Source of the DNA: an uncultured bacterium
GTDB taxonomy: Bacteria; Bacteroidota; Bacteroidia; CAILMK01
Length of the DNA: 64,000 nt
Assembly: GCA_903829945.1 (NCBI GenBank)
Contig: CAIKRV010000078.1
Span: forward strand, 1-64,000
Direction of reading: 5' to 3'
Below the pieces are notes generated by a model, which was not told the origin of the DNA, ran no database searches, and saw nothing but the letters and a program-made list of their open reading frames with translations. Position numbers and translations under genes: made by a program. Each line of letters starts with the position of its first letter. Positions within the stretch are counted from its first letter, which is position 1. Positions 19,672 to 29,538 of the stretch are shown here, in pieces.

Positions 19672-19684
19672 AACGATAATCGTT
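19672..19684. promoter_or_regulatory. Candidate MarR operator (AACGATAATCGTT)
   Basis: A perfect 13-nt dyad centred on 19678, 17 bp upstream of the -7 box of the efflux operon and so overlapping the -33 region. MarR regulators usually bind palindromes in their own promoter and block polymerase, so this is the natural autoregulatory site. Confidence 0.45.
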
Positions 19685-19700
19685 CAAACAATATATGTAC

Positions 19701-19708
19701 TAACTTTG
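19701..19708 (+). promoter_or_regulatory. Candidate -7 box TAACTTTG of the MarR-efflux operon
   Basis: Exact TAnnTTTG match 17 bp before the ATG at 19725. It is the only such box seen before the four-gene operon. Confidence 0.55.
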
Positions 19709-19724
19709 CGTCTTTATAACAACT

Positions 19725-20192
19725 ATGAAAGATAATTTTAAAATTCGGAAATTTCAAAGTGAGTATCATAAGCTCATGGCGAATATTAATTACACCGGTG
19801 CTTTTATCACCGCTGCTTTACAAAGAGTCTTAGAGGTTCATAATTTGACGCATCCTCAATTTATTATTTTACGTGCATTACAATACGTAGCTCCGGAGAA
19901 TTTATCCATGTCAGAAGTCAAGGAACAAATGCATGATCGTAATTCAGACATCACTCGTTTGGTGGATAGATTAATTGAGAAGGAACTTGTAATCCGTGAA
20001 AATGATCCTCTTAATAGAAGGAAAGTTAAGTTGGCATTGAGCCCGCTTGCCATAGAATTGCTGATTAAAATAGATAAAGCAATTTTAGAATTTGAAACCA
20101 GGCTTCATGATTTTTCAGAACAGGAAGTAAACTATTTAAATGAATTATTAGACAAAATTAGAGAAAGAATTGCTATAGAAAATGAAAAGTAA
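19725..20192 (+). CDS. MarR-family transcriptional regulator
   Basis: 155 residues with the MarR winged-helix fold: dimerising N-terminal helices, a helix-turn-helix around residues 60-95 (LSMSEVKEQMHDRNSDITRL) and a wing with the conserved DPLNRRKV segment. It is first in an operon and overlaps the following TolC-like gene by 11 nt, indicating translational coupling. Drug-efflux repressors such as EmrR have the same position before emrAB. It probably represses this operon and is relieved by a lipophilic ligand. A dyad at 19672-19684 is a suitable operator. Confidence 0.88.
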   Translation: MKDNFKIRKFQSEYHKLMANINYTGAFITAALQRVLEVHNLTHPQFIILRALQYVAPENLSMSEVKEQMHDRNSDITRLVDRLIEKELVIRENDPLNRRKVKLALSPLAIELLIKIDKAILEFETRLHDFSEQEVNYLNELLDKIRERIAIENEK

Positions 20193-21492
20193 CCTACTAC
20201 TATTCCTATTGATATTTTCATCAACAGGATTTTTAAAAGCACAAGACAGAATTACATTACAACAAGCCATTGATCTTGGAATAAAAAACAATCCCAGCTT
20301 AAAAGTTTCAAGTGCAAAAATTAAAATTGCACAAAGCAGATTGTCTCAATCCGAGGAAATGCGTTTACCACATGCCGGTGCATCCATTGCATATTCACAT
20401 TATGAGATACTAACTCCATTTGCATTAAAATTTGGTGGTTCTCCAAAGCCTTTATTTGTATTACCTAGCCAAGGTTTTGATGCAACAATTGGGTCAGCTA
20501 GTATATCTCAGGATATTTTTGCCGGATTTAAGACTAAAAGCGCCATTAAATCTTCCGAATATTTATTGCAAGCCGCAAAATTAGATGCTGAAAAAGATAA
20601 AACTGATTTGGCCTATACTATTGCTTCTGCTTATTATAATATTTATAAGATCATAAAGTCTGAAGAAATTATTGATGTTAATCTTAAAGCTTTAGATGAA
20701 AAAATTCGTGAATTAAACAGTCTTGAAAAAAATGGATTGGCTTTGCATAATGATGTTTTGAAAGTATCCTTGCAAAAAACAAATCTGGAAATGTCAAGGA
20801 TGGATGTGGATAATGCAAAAACTACTGCTTTGTATGCATTTGCTATTATTACAGGCTTGCCTGAAAACACACCCTATACTATAGATACTACTGCATTATT
20901 TGGCACCAATCCCGAATTAGCTATAGGTGATTTACAAAATCAAGCAGTAACAACTCGCGAAGAACTCAGATCAAATTCATTTAAGCTTAAAGCTTGGAAT
21001 GAAAATGTAAACTCTTTGAAAGCTGCTTATTATCCAAGCCTTGGTGTAGCATTGAATTATTATTTAATCAATCCGGGAAGTAATTTTATTCCTCAAAAAG
21101 ATGCATTTTTAAATGCAGCCGGCGTAGGCGTAAATTTAGCTTATAGTATTTCCTCATTATGGGAAAAAGGAAAATTGGATGAGGCTCGAGCAAATATTGC
21201 ACAAATAAATGCAGTTAATGAGTTACAAGAAAGTCAAATTAAATCTGAAGTTTTTACTAACTATAATTCTTGGAAAGTTTCCAATGATAAAATAGCGTTA
21301 ATTCAGGATGCAATTACTCAAGCTGCCGAAAATTACAGAACGACTAATTCCAGATATACTAATAATATTGCAACAATGACCGAGTTGATGGATGCAAATA
21401 CTATGTTATTGCAGGCGCAACTCAATAAAATTAATGCTTTGGCTGATGCCAAACTTGCTTATATCAAATTAATGTATTCAGTTGGAAAATAA
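20182..21492 (+). CDS. TolC-family outer-membrane efflux protein
   Basis: 436 residues. Signal peptide of about 21 residues (ends in LKAQ). Two halves of long alpha-helical hairpins with TolC-family motifs: ITLQQAIDLGIKNNPSLKV at the N-terminus and Q...A.ENYRTTNSRYTN followed by ATMTELMDANTMLLQAQ near the C-terminus. It forms the trimeric outer-membrane channel for the downstream EmrA/EmrB-type pump. It overlaps the MarR gene and sits 41 nt before the adaptor gene. Confidence 0.9.
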   Translation: MKSNLLLFLLIFSSTGFLKAQDRITLQQAIDLGIKNNPSLKVSSAKIKIAQSRLSQSEEMRLPHAGASIAYSHYEILTPFALKFGGSPKPLFVLPSQGFDATIGSASISQDIFAGFKTKSAIKSSEYLLQAAKLDAEKDKTDLAYTIASAYYNIYKIIKSEEIIDVNLKALDEKIRELNSLEKNGLALHNDVLKVSLQKTNLEMSRMDVDNAKTTALYAFAIITGLPENTPYTIDTTALFGTNPELAIGDLQNQAVTTREELRSNSFKLKAWNENVNSLKAAYYPSLGVALNYYLINPGSNFIPQKDAFLNAAGVGVNLAYSISSLWEKGKLDEARANIAQINAVNELQESQIKSEVFTNYNSWKVSNDKIALIQDAITQAAENYRTTNSRYTNNIATMTELMDANTMLLQAQLNKINALADAKLAYIKLMYSVGK

Positions 21493-21533
21493 TTAATCAA
21501 AAAATATAAAACATAATTAATAACTTATTAAAA

Positions 21534-22586
21534 ATGGAAGAAAATATTCAACCCACAAAGAAAAAGAAAAATTTAGCTCCAATTATTTTATCCGTAGTTT
21601 TGATTATTGCTGCGGTGTTTGGAATTGTGAAATATAATTATGCTCAACATCATGAAGAAACTGATGATGCGCAATTGGAAAGTGATATCAGTACTGTATT
21701 GCCTCGTATTTCAGGTTATATAACTGAAATAAATTTTGAAGATAATCAGACCGTAAAAGCCGGACAAATACTCATCAAGCTCGACGAAAATGATTTGCGA
21801 TTAAAAGTGGACCAAGCTCAAGCAGCATTAGATAATGCAATAGCAAATGAGGCGGTAATTCGTGCCAATGTTGGCTCTTCTTCTGCTATTGTGGAAACTT
21901 CTAAAGCAAGCATTGAACCGGCGAAAGTTCGTTTGTGGAAAGCAAATCAAGATTATGATCGATATAAAAAATTATTGGCGGATAAAGCAGTAACTCAACA
22001 ACAATTTGAGGCCGTAAAGGCAGAAAAAGAAAGTGCAGAAAGTGCATTGGAAGTTGCCAAAAAACAAGAAACTGCAGCAGGCACTCAAGAAAGCGCCACA
22101 AGTGTTCAAATTAAAGTTGCTCAATCTGTAATTGCACAAAGAAAAGCTGACTTAGCTTTTGCTCAATTGCAATTATCCTATGCAACCATTAAAGCACCTG
22201 TATCAGGCGTTACCTCTAAAAAAACAGTACAATTAGGGCAATATATTGTTGCAGGACAACCATTAGTTGCCATCGTAGCTGATTCGAGCATTTGGGTGGT
22301 CGCTAATTTTAAGGAAACACAATTGTATAAAATGAAGGTTGGTCAAAAAGTAGAAGTTGAAGTAGATGCTTTTAAAGATAGAAAATTAAAAGCTGAAATT
22401 AGTTCGTTTTCCGGAGCCACCGGTGCAAGATTCTCTTTATTGCCTCCAGATAATGCAACAGGTAACTTTGTAAAAGTAGTTCAACGTTTACCTGTTAAAA
22501 TTAAATTACTAGAAGATGCCAAAACTATGGCCATGCTTCGCCCGGGTATGAGTGTAAAAGTTAATGTTGACCTTGATTCTAAATAA
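21534..22586 (+). CDS. emrA: EmrA/HlyD-family membrane fusion protein
   Basis: 350 residues. A short cytoplasmic N-terminus is followed by one transmembrane helix (~residues 14-33), a biotinyl-lipoyl-like half-motif (VLPRISGYITEI, DNQTVKAGQILIKLD), a long coiled-coil hairpin (~75-215) and a beta-barrel part with GQKVEVEVDAF. This is the adaptor that joins the inner-membrane EmrB-type transporter to the TolC-type channel. It sits 4 nt before the transporter gene. Family and role are clear; the exported drugs cannot be read from the sequence. Confidence 0.9.
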   Translation: MEENIQPTKKKKNLAPIILSVVLIIAAVFGIVKYNYAQHHEETDDAQLESDISTVLPRISGYITEINFEDNQTVKAGQILIKLDENDLRLKVDQAQAALDNAIANEAVIRANVGSSSAIVETSKASIEPAKVRLWKANQDYDRYKKLLADKAVTQQQFEAVKAEKESAESALEVAKKQETAAGTQESATSVQIKVAQSVIAQRKADLAFAQLQLSYATIKAPVSGVTSKKTVQLGQYIVAGQPLVAIVADSSIWVVANFKETQLYKMKVGQKVEVEVDAFKDRKLKAEISSFSGATGARFSLLPPDNATGNFVKVVQRLPVKIKLLEDAKTMAMLRPGMSVKVNVDLDSK

Positions 22587-22590
22587 TTAA

Positions 22591-24141
22591 ATGGCAGAAA
22601 CAGGTGCACGAAAATGGATCATTACCATTACTGTAGTGATGGCAGCTCTTTTGGAGCTGATTGATACTACGGTGGTAAATGTATCTTTAACAAATATAAT
22701 GGGTAACCTTGGTGCTACCCTGGAAGATGTGGCATGGGTGATTACTGCATATGCAGTTGCCAATGTAATTATTGTTCCAATGACAGGTTGGCTGTCTTCC
22801 AAATTTGGACGGAAAAACTATTTTGCGTTTTCCATCATACTCTTTACAACTGCATCCTTCTTTTGCGGACACGCTACATCAATCTGGGAATTGGTAATTT
22901 TCCGATTTATTCAGGGCATTGGAGGTGGAGGATTGCTGACCACATCACAAGCTATTTTAATTGAAACTTTCCCTAAAGAAGAATTGGGAATGGCCAATGC
23001 ATTATTTGGATTGGGTGTTGTTATTGGCCCTACTATAGGGCCTACCCTCGGCGGTTATATCACCGACCATTTTAATTGGCCATGGATTTTTTATATAAAT
23101 ATTCCTTTAGGTGCAATTGCAACTTTTTTAACGTTAACATTTATTCATGAATCTCCCAATCGGCGAAAAATTGACGACATTGATTGGTGGGGGATTATTT
23201 TATTGGTGATAGGTGTTGGATCTTTGCAAGTTGTTTTGGAAAGAGGTGAAAGTGAAGATTGGTTTAGTACTCCGTATATTGTTGTCCTTTCTATTACTGC
23301 AATCTTAGGAATGGTTGCATTTATATGGCGAGAACTTACTACTGCACATCCTATAGTTGATTTACGGGTATTAAAATCTAAATCCTTAGCATTGGGTACT
23401 GTCTTTACTTTTATCCTTGGATTTGGATTATTTGCTTCCGTATTTATATTCCCAATTTTATGTCAAAATTTATTGGGATTTACTGCACAGCAAACTGGGC
23501 TAATATTACTTCCGGGAAGCTTGGCTACAGCATTAATGATGCCTTTTGTGGGAACTATGCTCAAAAAGGGAGTACCGCCTCAATGGATGGCTGCAGTAGG
23601 TTTTACAGGCTTCTTTTTATTTTCAGTTTTATTGTCACATTCAACTTTGGGATCAGGAATCGATGATTTCTTTTGGCCATTAATTGTTAGAGGGATTGGC
23701 TTAAGTTTATTATTTGTGCCTCTAACCACAATGGCATTATCAGGTTTGCAAGGAAAGGATATTGCAGCAGGTGCCGGACTGAATAATATGATGAGACAAT
23801 TGGGAGGTTCATTCGGAGTAGCAATTATGACTACTTTTGTTACTCAAAGAACTGCCTTTCATCGCTCAAATTTAATTGAGCATATTAATTCATTTAATCC
23901 AATTTCAGCAGAGCGAATTAATACCTATACTAAAGGGTTTATGGCAAAAGGTTTTCCTTTGCAACAAGCCCAAGCTATGGCTAATCGAGCTTTGGAAGGT
24001 ACCGTAATAAAACAATCAATGCTAATGTCCTATATGGATTCATTCCTAATTGTAGGTGTATTTTTTATTATTTGTATCCCTATTGTTTTAATATTCCAAA
24101 GAAAACATGAAGGACAAATGATTTTGGATGCAGGGCATTAA
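22591..24141 (+). CDS. emrB: DHA2-family MFS drug:proton antiporter (EmrB/QacA type)
   Basis: 516 residues with about 14 predicted membrane helices. It shows the DHA2 signature motifs: LIDTTVVNVSL in helix 1, GWLSSKFGRK after helix 2 (motif A), RFIQGIGGGG (motif B) and GPTIGPTLGGYI (motif C). Proton-driven export of hydrophobic drugs across the inner membrane, working with the adaptor and TolC channel encoded just upstream. It is the last gene of the operon; its 3' end overlaps the convergent gene at 24138-25193 by 4 nt and no terminator is visible. Confidence 0.92.
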   Translation: MAETGARKWIITITVVMAALLELIDTTVVNVSLTNIMGNLGATLEDVAWVITAYAVANVIIVPMTGWLSSKFGRKNYFAFSIILFTTASFFCGHATSIWELVIFRFIQGIGGGGLLTTSQAILIETFPKEELGMANALFGLGVVIGPTIGPTLGGYITDHFNWPWIFYINIPLGAIATFLTLTFIHESPNRRKIDDIDWWGIILLVIGVGSLQVVLERGESEDWFSTPYIVVLSITAILGMVAFIWRELTTAHPIVDLRVLKSKSLALGTVFTFILGFGLFASVFIFPILCQNLLGFTAQQTGLILLPGSLATALMMPFVGTMLKKGVPPQWMAAVGFTGFFLFSVLLSHSTLGSGIDDFFWPLIVRGIGLSLLFVPLTTMALSGLQGKDIAAGAGLNNMMRQLGGSFGVAIMTTFVTQRTAFHRSNLIEHINSFNPISAERINTYTKGFMAKGFPLQQAQAMANRALEGTVIKQSMLMSYMDSFLIVGVFFIICIPIVLIFQRKHEGQMILDAGH

Positions 24142-25193
24142 AAATATAAGCAGCGAGCAATTCCAAAAATAACTTGGTAGGTCCATCCGGAAAAGTTGCT
24201 ACGTTCTAAAATAGATCCAATAGAGGTTCCATTCCCATTTATAAAATAATCCCGAGAATATATAATGGGAATGGAACCTCCATTTATGCAAAATCTATTA
24301 AATAAATAAAAACCTCTGAATTTGTAATTGAAATCTAAAGAGCCTTGGTACCCAAATCCGGTTCCATGTACATTATTGTCAATGTTTAAATATACACTAC
24401 TTGTGGTTTTCCCATCAAAGTAAGTGTATTCTAAAGGAGGCAATACCCATGCACAAAGGCCTAAGCCAAGTCCCGGACGGAAACTGAATCTGTGATTACT
24501 ACTTAATGGTATTTCATAGAAAATACCTGCAATACCATTTCCAAATGAATAATAGGAGGATTCATTCATAGTAAAATTTCGCACAGTATGAGAAGGAATA
24601 CTATAATACCAGTTTTCATCATTACTACTATGACCGGAATAGGCAACAGACATATATACTCCAAAATGCTTTGTAAATTTCCTCCCGCCATCAAAACTTA
24701 TACTGAAACCCTGTCCAACTACATCCAAAGCATTGTCCCATTCAGTGCCAAATGAATTTGTATACCCAAGTCCGATACCATAATAATTAGAATAGTCATA
24801 GGGCAAATGAGTACCTGGATTTAACGCAGTATTATTGGAATAGGCATACCATCTTTCTTGCATATTTAAGAATTTTATTATTACACTTTCCGGAAAGTTA
24901 TTTGTACGATAATTTAATACTTTTTCAATAGCTTCATTATTCAACTTAATTCTATTTTTCAATATATATGCAAGTTCGTAATCATTAATTCCTTTTTCCT
25001 TAAGTATATTGCATTGTTCAATTTCTGGTAAGTAGAACTCAAAGGAAGTGGCAATATTTATTATCTCAGCAGATTGCTTTTTCAACTCAAGCATCTTTAT
25101 TTTTTCATAATTGGATAATTTCTGGGCATTTGTTTTAGTAATTAAACTCAGCATCAGTAATTGAACTAATATGAATGGGATTATTTTTTGCAT
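24138..25193 (-). CDS. Predicted outer-membrane beta-barrel protein of unknown function
   Basis: 351 residues. Signal peptide about 1-23 (ends in TNAQ). A short helical, charged region (~25-115) is followed by a ~230-residue C-terminal half of alternating aromatic and glycine strands that ends in phenylalanine (IARCLYF), typical of outer-membrane barrels. I do not recognise the family. It is convergent with the EmrB gene, overlapping by 4 nt, and lies 120 bp downstream of the response-regulator gene on the same strand, separated by a hairpin, so it is probably transcribed on its own. Confidence 0.65.
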   Translation of the reverse strand: MQKIIPFILVQLLMLSLITKTNAQKLSNYEKIKMLELKKQSAEIINIATSFEFYLPEIEQCNILKEKGINDYELAYILKNRIKLNNEAIEKVLNYRTNNFPESVIIKFLNMQERWYAYSNNTALNPGTHLPYDYSNYYGIGLGYTNSFGTEWDNALDVVGQGFSISFDGGRKFTKHFGVYMSVAYSGHSSNDENWYYSIPSHTVRNFTMNESSYYSFGNGIAGIFYEIPLSSNHRFSFRPGLGLGLCAWVLPPLEYTYFDGKTTSSVYLNIDNNVHGTGFGYQGSLDFNYKFRGFYLFNRFCINGGSIPIIYSRDYFINGNGTSIGSILERSNFSGWTYQVIFGIARCLYF

Positions 25194-25278
25194 ACTTTAT
25201 TGATGAAAATAAAAATACCCTAATTAAATTCATAAATAGGGTATTCAAAAACAAATGTATGAAGAGCCGGATAAATAT

Positions 25279-25302
25279 AAAATCCCCTGTAATAGGGATT
25301 TT
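25279..25302 (-). terminator. Hairpin downstream of the response regulator
   Basis: An 8-bp stem AAAATCCC/GGGATTTT with an 8-nt loop, 12 bp after the response-regulator stop codon. It probably ends the two-component operon. A similar dyad lies upstream of the operon at 27222-27247. Confidence 0.55.
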
Positions 25303-25313
25303 AATTAACTGCT

Positions 25314-25949
25314 TTATTCTTTAATCAATTTATTTTCCACGGCATATCGAACGATCCCAACTACACTTTTTACATTTAGTTTGCGCATTAAATTTTTACG
25401 GTGAGAATCTACCGTATGTGTACTAAGAAATAATTGTGTGGCTATTTCATTTGTAGTAAGTTCATTACTTAATAATTTAACAACTTGCAATTCTCTCTTA
25501 GTAAGTTTAACGTCTTCAAAAAATGAATATTCTGAATGGGCTGCTAAAATTACTTCCGCAGGAATATTTGTTTTTTTATCTGAAACTTTTTTAATTGCAT
25601 CAATCAAAAACTTGGTGTCTTGATTTTTACAAACGTACCCTGAAGCACCTGCACGAAGTGCTTTTTTAATATATAAAATATTATCATACATTGATAAAAT
25701 AATAACTCGGGTATTTGCATAAGTTTTAGTTAGAACTCTTGCTAAATCCAAGCCACTCATATCAGGTAAATCAATATCCATAATGACTACATCAGGAATA
25801 TTTTTGAATGTTGAAATTTTTTCAAGAGCCTCTTGTCCTGAATGTGCTATGCCTAAAATACTAAATTTAGTTTCAAGCTGAATTATTTCTTTCACACCTT
25901 CCACAAATAATGGATGGTCATCAATTAAAAAAATGCTAGTTTGTGTCAT
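25314..25949 (-). CDS. NarL/LuxR-type response regulator
   Basis: 211 residues. Receiver domain at 1-120 with the acidic pair D10-D11, phospho-acceptor Asp58 (VVIMDIDLPDM) and the conserved lysine in SGYVCKN. A LuxR-type helix-turn-helix occupies ~145-211 (LTKRELQVVKLLSNELTTNEIATQ, STHTVDSHRKNLMRKL). It is phosphorylated by the sensor kinase encoded immediately upstream, whose gene overlaps it by 4 nt. Targets are unknown. Confidence 0.93.
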   Translation of the reverse strand: MTQTSIFLIDDHPLFVEGVKEIIQLETKFSILGIAHSGQEALEKISTFKNIPDVVIMDIDLPDMSGLDLARVLTKTYANTRVIILSMYDNILYIKKALRAGASGYVCKNQDTKFLIDAIKKVSDKKTNIPAEVILAAHSEYSFFEDVKLTKRELQVVKLLSNELTTNEIATQLFLSTHTVDSHRKNLMRKLNVKSVVGIVRYAVENKLIKE

Positions 25950-27040
25950 AGGGTTAATGTTGGTATATTAATACAAGCAGTGGTTCCATTAAAGTGACTG
26001 GAGTCTATTTGAAGAATTCCTCCAAATGCTTCCAATCGAGTATGAATACTTTTTAAGCCTAAGCCTTGATACATGTTTTCATTTATTCCTTTACCATTGT
26101 CTTCTACCATTATTGTTATTGCATCGTCATGTGCTAATAATCGTATTTCAGCTTCCTTGGCATTGGCATGTTTCAATACATTTTGTACCAATTCTAAAGT
26201 GATTCTATATATAGTTAATTGTAGGGGCTTACTTAAACTTTCGTCTATGCCTCTGATATGTAAGGTAAAATGTGTTTGCTCCAAATTGTTTACATCTGCA
26301 ACAATTTGTTCGATGGCATCTTTTAGCCCGAAGTGACATAAAACCGGAGGGTACAGGTTGTGTGAAATAGAACGTAATTGGTCCAATGATGTAGAAGCTA
26401 ATTCTTTACAACGGGCCAGCGACTTTTTATTTTTTTCATTTAAAGCATCACAAGGGATGCTATTAATAACCATTTTCATTAGGGATAAGGTGCCTCCCAT
26501 TTCATCATGCAGATCCCTGGCTATTCGCATTCGTTCTGTTTCTTGTCCAATTAAAACAGCCTGTGAGGTTTTATTTTCTTGATTAAGTTGTAATAAATTG
26601 ATTTGAGCAAGTAATAATTGTTCTTGCTTTTGACAACTGACTAAATCTCGTTTATGTTTTAGTTTTAAATACCGGTAGGTGAGAATATAAGCGCCGAAAA
26701 CCATCGCACCACCGGCACCAATGCTATAAGCAAGGGGGTCGCGGGAACCTGCTATATTTAAATTGGTTTCCGAATTAAAATAGTTGGAATTTTTGCTTCG
26801 GAATGATTCATTTATATGACGTGAGGCAAATGGTGATTTGAAGTTTAATGGAAAACCATTTAAATAAAATGGTAAATTTCTTTCCAAGCTTATTGATAAA
26901 GGGTCACCTTCCGTTAATAAGTTTGTACTTACTGCAGAATTTGTAGTACTGGTAAATTTAAATTGTGGTATTCCGCTAAGATTATGTGATTGAACTTGAA
27001 AACATAAGCTTAGAAATACACCTATTAGTAGTGCTTTCAT
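25946..27040 (-). CDS. NarX-type sensor histidine kinase (HisKA_3)
   Basis: 364 residues. N-terminal signal or anchor, an ~80-residue extracytoplasmic region without a recognisable sensor domain, one membrane helix (~103-123), a coiled coil, then HisKA_3 with phospho-acceptor His178 (RIARDLHDEMGG). The ATPase domain has N-box LELVQNVLKHANA and G-boxes EDNGKG and GLGLKSI. It overlaps the response-regulator gene by 4 nt, so the pair is co-translated. The short extracytoplasmic part suggests sensing of membrane state or a partner protein; this is inference. Confidence 0.9.
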   Translation of the reverse strand: MKALLIGVFLSLCFQVQSHNLSGIPQFKFTSTTNSAVSTNLLTEGDPLSISLERNLPFYLNGFPLNFKSPFASRHINESFRSKNSNYFNSETNLNIAGSRDPLAYSIGAGGAMVFGAYILTYRYLKLKHKRDLVSCQKQEQLLLAQINLLQLNQENKTSQAVLIGQETERMRIARDLHDEMGGTLSLMKMVINSIPCDALNEKNKKSLARCKELASTSLDQLRSISHNLYPPVLCHFGLKDAIEQIVADVNNLEQTHFTLHIRGIDESLSKPLQLTIYRITLELVQNVLKHANAKEAEIRLLAHDDAITIMVEDNGKGINENMYQGLGLKSIHTRLEAFGGILQIDSSHFNGTTACINIPTLTL

Positions 27041-27537
27041 GGTAGTGTGTGTGCTTTAAATTAAACAAAAGTGTGGGTTTAAATATTAATTTAACGTACT
27101 ACTAAGTCTGAAAGTTATAAGTTGAATAATAATTATTTTGAATTTTGGCGAAATTCATAGTTTTCGTATTAGTTATTTTTCAAAGTTAGTAATTATCCAA
27201 ATGTACAGACCATTTGGTATGAAAAATCCCTAAAATTGGGGATTTTTGAAGCTTTTTAAAATGTATAGATTCCCATCGATCCAATGCTTAAAATATTTAA
27301 TATTTATTTAGACCTTAAGTATAGATATTCATTTATTTAGACAATGGAATCAATGTTATGTTGCGGACGAAAGGCCAAACGAAATAAATTTGGAAGAAAA
27401 GAATTTATTAACTGTCTAAATTTCGTTTTTCTAATTGAATTGGCCGTGATTCTGCCTTTTTGTCATATAAATAGCTTTTGGCAGGGTGATTGTTAAATCC
27501 AACGTAAAGATTTAAAAATTTAACAACCAAAAAGTTT
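27041..27537. other. Intergenic region between the kinase gene and dnaK
   Basis: A 497-bp gap between divergent genes with no convincing ORF. It contains a dyad AAAAATCCC-N8-GGGATTTTT (27222-27247) and a weak -7 candidate TAGCTTTT at 27472-27479 before dnaK. I see no CIRCE-type inverted repeat. The rest looks AT-rich and featureless. Confidence 0.5.
27222..27247. promoter_or_regulatory. Inverted repeat upstream of the two-component operon
   Basis: 9-bp arms AAAAATCCC and GGGATTTTT with an 8-nt spacer, about 180 bp upstream of the kinase start. It may be an operator or a relic terminator. It shares its arm sequence with the hairpin at the other end of the operon. Confidence 0.35.
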
Positions 27538-29445
27538 ATGGCAAAAATAATCGGAATTGACTTAGGAACAACTAATAGTTGTGTATCTGTTATGGAAGGC
27601 AATCAACCTGTGGTAATTGCAAACCATGAAGGCAGAAGAACAACGCCATCAGTAGTTGCTTTCCTTGATAACGGGGAAATTAAAGTAGGGGACCCGGCTA
27701 AAAGACAGTCTATCATTAACCCTAAAAATACTATTGCATCTATCAAGCGCTTCATGGGTCGTAAATACAATGAAGTTGGAAGTGAAACCAAACTTGTTTC
27801 CTATCAAGTTTTAAGCGGTCCTAATGATACTGCACGCGTTCAGATTAACGATAAGAATTATACCCCTCAGGAAATCTCTGCAATGATTCTTCAAAAAATG
27901 AAGAAAACTGCAGAAGATTATTTAGGTACAACCGTTACCGAAGCTGTAATTACAGTACCTGCTTATTTTAATGATTCTCAACGTCAAGCTACCAAGGAAG
28001 CAGGAGAAATTGCAGGTCTGACCGTAAAACGTATTATTAACGAACCTACAGCTGCTGCCTTAGCTTATGGTTTGGATAAACAAGGTAAGGAACATAAAAT
28101 TGCAGTGTTCGACCTAGGTGGTGGTACATTCGATATTTCAATTCTAGATTTAGGAGATGGGGTATTTGAAGTTAAATCCACCAATGGAGATACACATTTA
28201 GGCGGTGATGATTTTGATGAAAAAATTATTCATTGGTTAGCAGATGAATTTCAAAAGGATGAGAATGTAGATTTACGTAAAGATCCAATGGCTTTGCAAC
28301 GCTTGAAAGAAGCTGCTGAAAAAGCTAAAATAGAATTATCCAGTGCAATGGAAACTGAAATTAATCTCCCATATATTATGGCAGTGGATAATATTCCTAA
28401 GCACTTAGTGAAAAAATTAAGCCGTTCAAAATTTGAACAGCTTTGCGATGACTTATTCCAACGTTCCATTAAACCTTGTGAAGCTGCATTGAAGGATGCA
28501 GGTTATAAAACCTCTGATATTGATGAAGTAATTTTGGTAGGTGGTTCTACTCGTATGCCAAAAGTACAAGAATTGGTAAAACAATTTTTTGGAAGAGAGC
28601 CGCATAAAGGGGTAAATCCTGATGAAGTTGTTGCTATTGGTGCTGCAATTCAAGGTGGAGTATTAACCGGTGAGGTAAAAGATGTATTATTATTGGATGT
28701 TACTCCATTATCTTTAGGCATAGAAACCTTAGGAGGGGTGATGACAACTTTAATTCCTTCCAATACTACGATCCCAACTCGTAAGAGCGAAACATTCTCC
28801 ACTGCTGCTGACAATCAACCTTCCGTTGAAATTAATGTATTACAAGGTGAACGTTCAATGGCAAAAGATAATAAACAATTAGGTCGCTTTATTTTGGATG
28901 GAATTCCACCTGCTCCAAGAGGCATTCCTCAAGTGGAAGTTACTTTTGATATTGATGCCAATGGTATTTTAAATGTTTTAGCAAAAGATAAAGCTACCAA
29001 TAAAGAGCAAAAAATTAGAATCGAAGCTTCCAGTGGTTTATCCCAGGATGAAATTGAAAAAATGCGTCGCGAAGCAGAAGCAAATGCCGAAGCTGATAAG
29101 AAAGCCAAAGAAAATATTGAAAAAATCAATCAGGCGGACGCCCTTATTTTTCAAAGCGAAAAACAATTGAAGGATTATGGCGATAAAATTCCTGCGGATA
29201 AGAAGGGAGCTATAGAATCGGCTTTAAATCAATTAAAAGAGGCACATAAAAGTCAGGACATAACTTTAATTGAATCCGCAACAGCCAACTTAAATACTGC
29301 ATGGCAAGCAGCCAGCCAAGAGATGTATGCAGCGGATCAGGCAGCCGGTGCTCAGGCTGGTGCGGAAAGTGCTCCGAATGCTGAAACACCAAAAGGTGAT
29401 GTAACTGATGTTGAATATGAAGAAGTAGGCGGAGAGAAAAAATAA
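27538..29445 (+). CDS. dnaK: Chaperone protein DnaK (Hsp70)
   Basis: 635 residues, the normal DnaK length. The ATPase domain shows [14 protein letters not shown] at the N-terminus, the phosphate motif [13 protein letters not shown] and the adenosine motif [10 protein letters not shown]. The substrate-binding domain starts after the linker [16 protein letters not shown], and a helical lid and acidic tail end the protein. ATP-dependent folding of nascent and stressed proteins with DnaJ and GrpE. Neither grpE nor dnaJ is adjacent, so dnaK appears monocistronic with its own terminator. Confidence 0.98.
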   Translation: MAKIIGIDLGTTNSCVSVMEGNQPVVIANHEGRRTTPSVVAFLDNGEIKVGDPAKRQSIINPKNTIASIKRFMGRKYNEVGSETKLVSYQVLSGPNDTARVQINDKNYTPQEISAMILQKMKKTAEDYLGTTVTEAVITVPAYFNDSQRQATKEAGEIAGLTVKRIINEPTAAALAYGLDKQGKEHKIAVFDLGGGTFDISILDLGDGVFEVKSTNGDTHLGGDDFDEKIIHWLADEFQKDENVDLRKDPMALQRLKEAAEKAKIELSSAMETEINLPYIMAVDNIPKHLVKKLSRSKFEQLCDDLFQRSIKPCEAALKDAGYKTSDIDEVILVGGSTRMPKVQELVKQFFGREPHKGVNPDEVVAIGAAIQGGVLTGEVKDVLLLDVTPLSLGIETLGGVMTTLIPSNTTIPTRKSETFSTAADNQPSVEINVLQGERSMAKDNKQLGRFILDGIPPAPRGIPQVEVTFDIDANGILNVLAKDKATNKEQKIRIEASSGLSQDEIEKMRREAEANAEADKKAKENIEKINQADALIFQSEKQLKDYGDKIPADKKGAIESALNQLKEAHKSQDITLIESATANLNTAWQAASQEMYAADQAAGAQAGAESAPNAETPKGDVTDVEYEEVGGEKK

Positions 29446-29473
29446 ATATACTTTTTAACGCTATACTTAAAAT

Positions 29474-29511
29474 TTAAGAAGGGCTACCTATAAACAGGTG
29501 GCCCTTCTTAA
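29474..29511 (+). terminator. Intrinsic terminator of dnaK
   Basis: A 16-bp stem with one or two G-U pairs: outer TTAAGAAGGGC/GCCCTTCTTAA (29474-29484 with 29501-29511), inner TACCT/AGGTG, loop ATAAAC. The downstream T-tract is short (TTTT). Confidence 0.75.
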
Positions 29512-29538
29512 TTTTGGCAAGGAAGTGGGTTATAAAAC

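Noticed and set aside
27041-27537. A CIRCE-type heat-shock operator before dnaK
   Set aside because: I found no TTAGCACTC-N9-GAGTGCTAA-like inverted repeat; the dyad present has a different sequence and lies about 290 bp upstream of dnaK.
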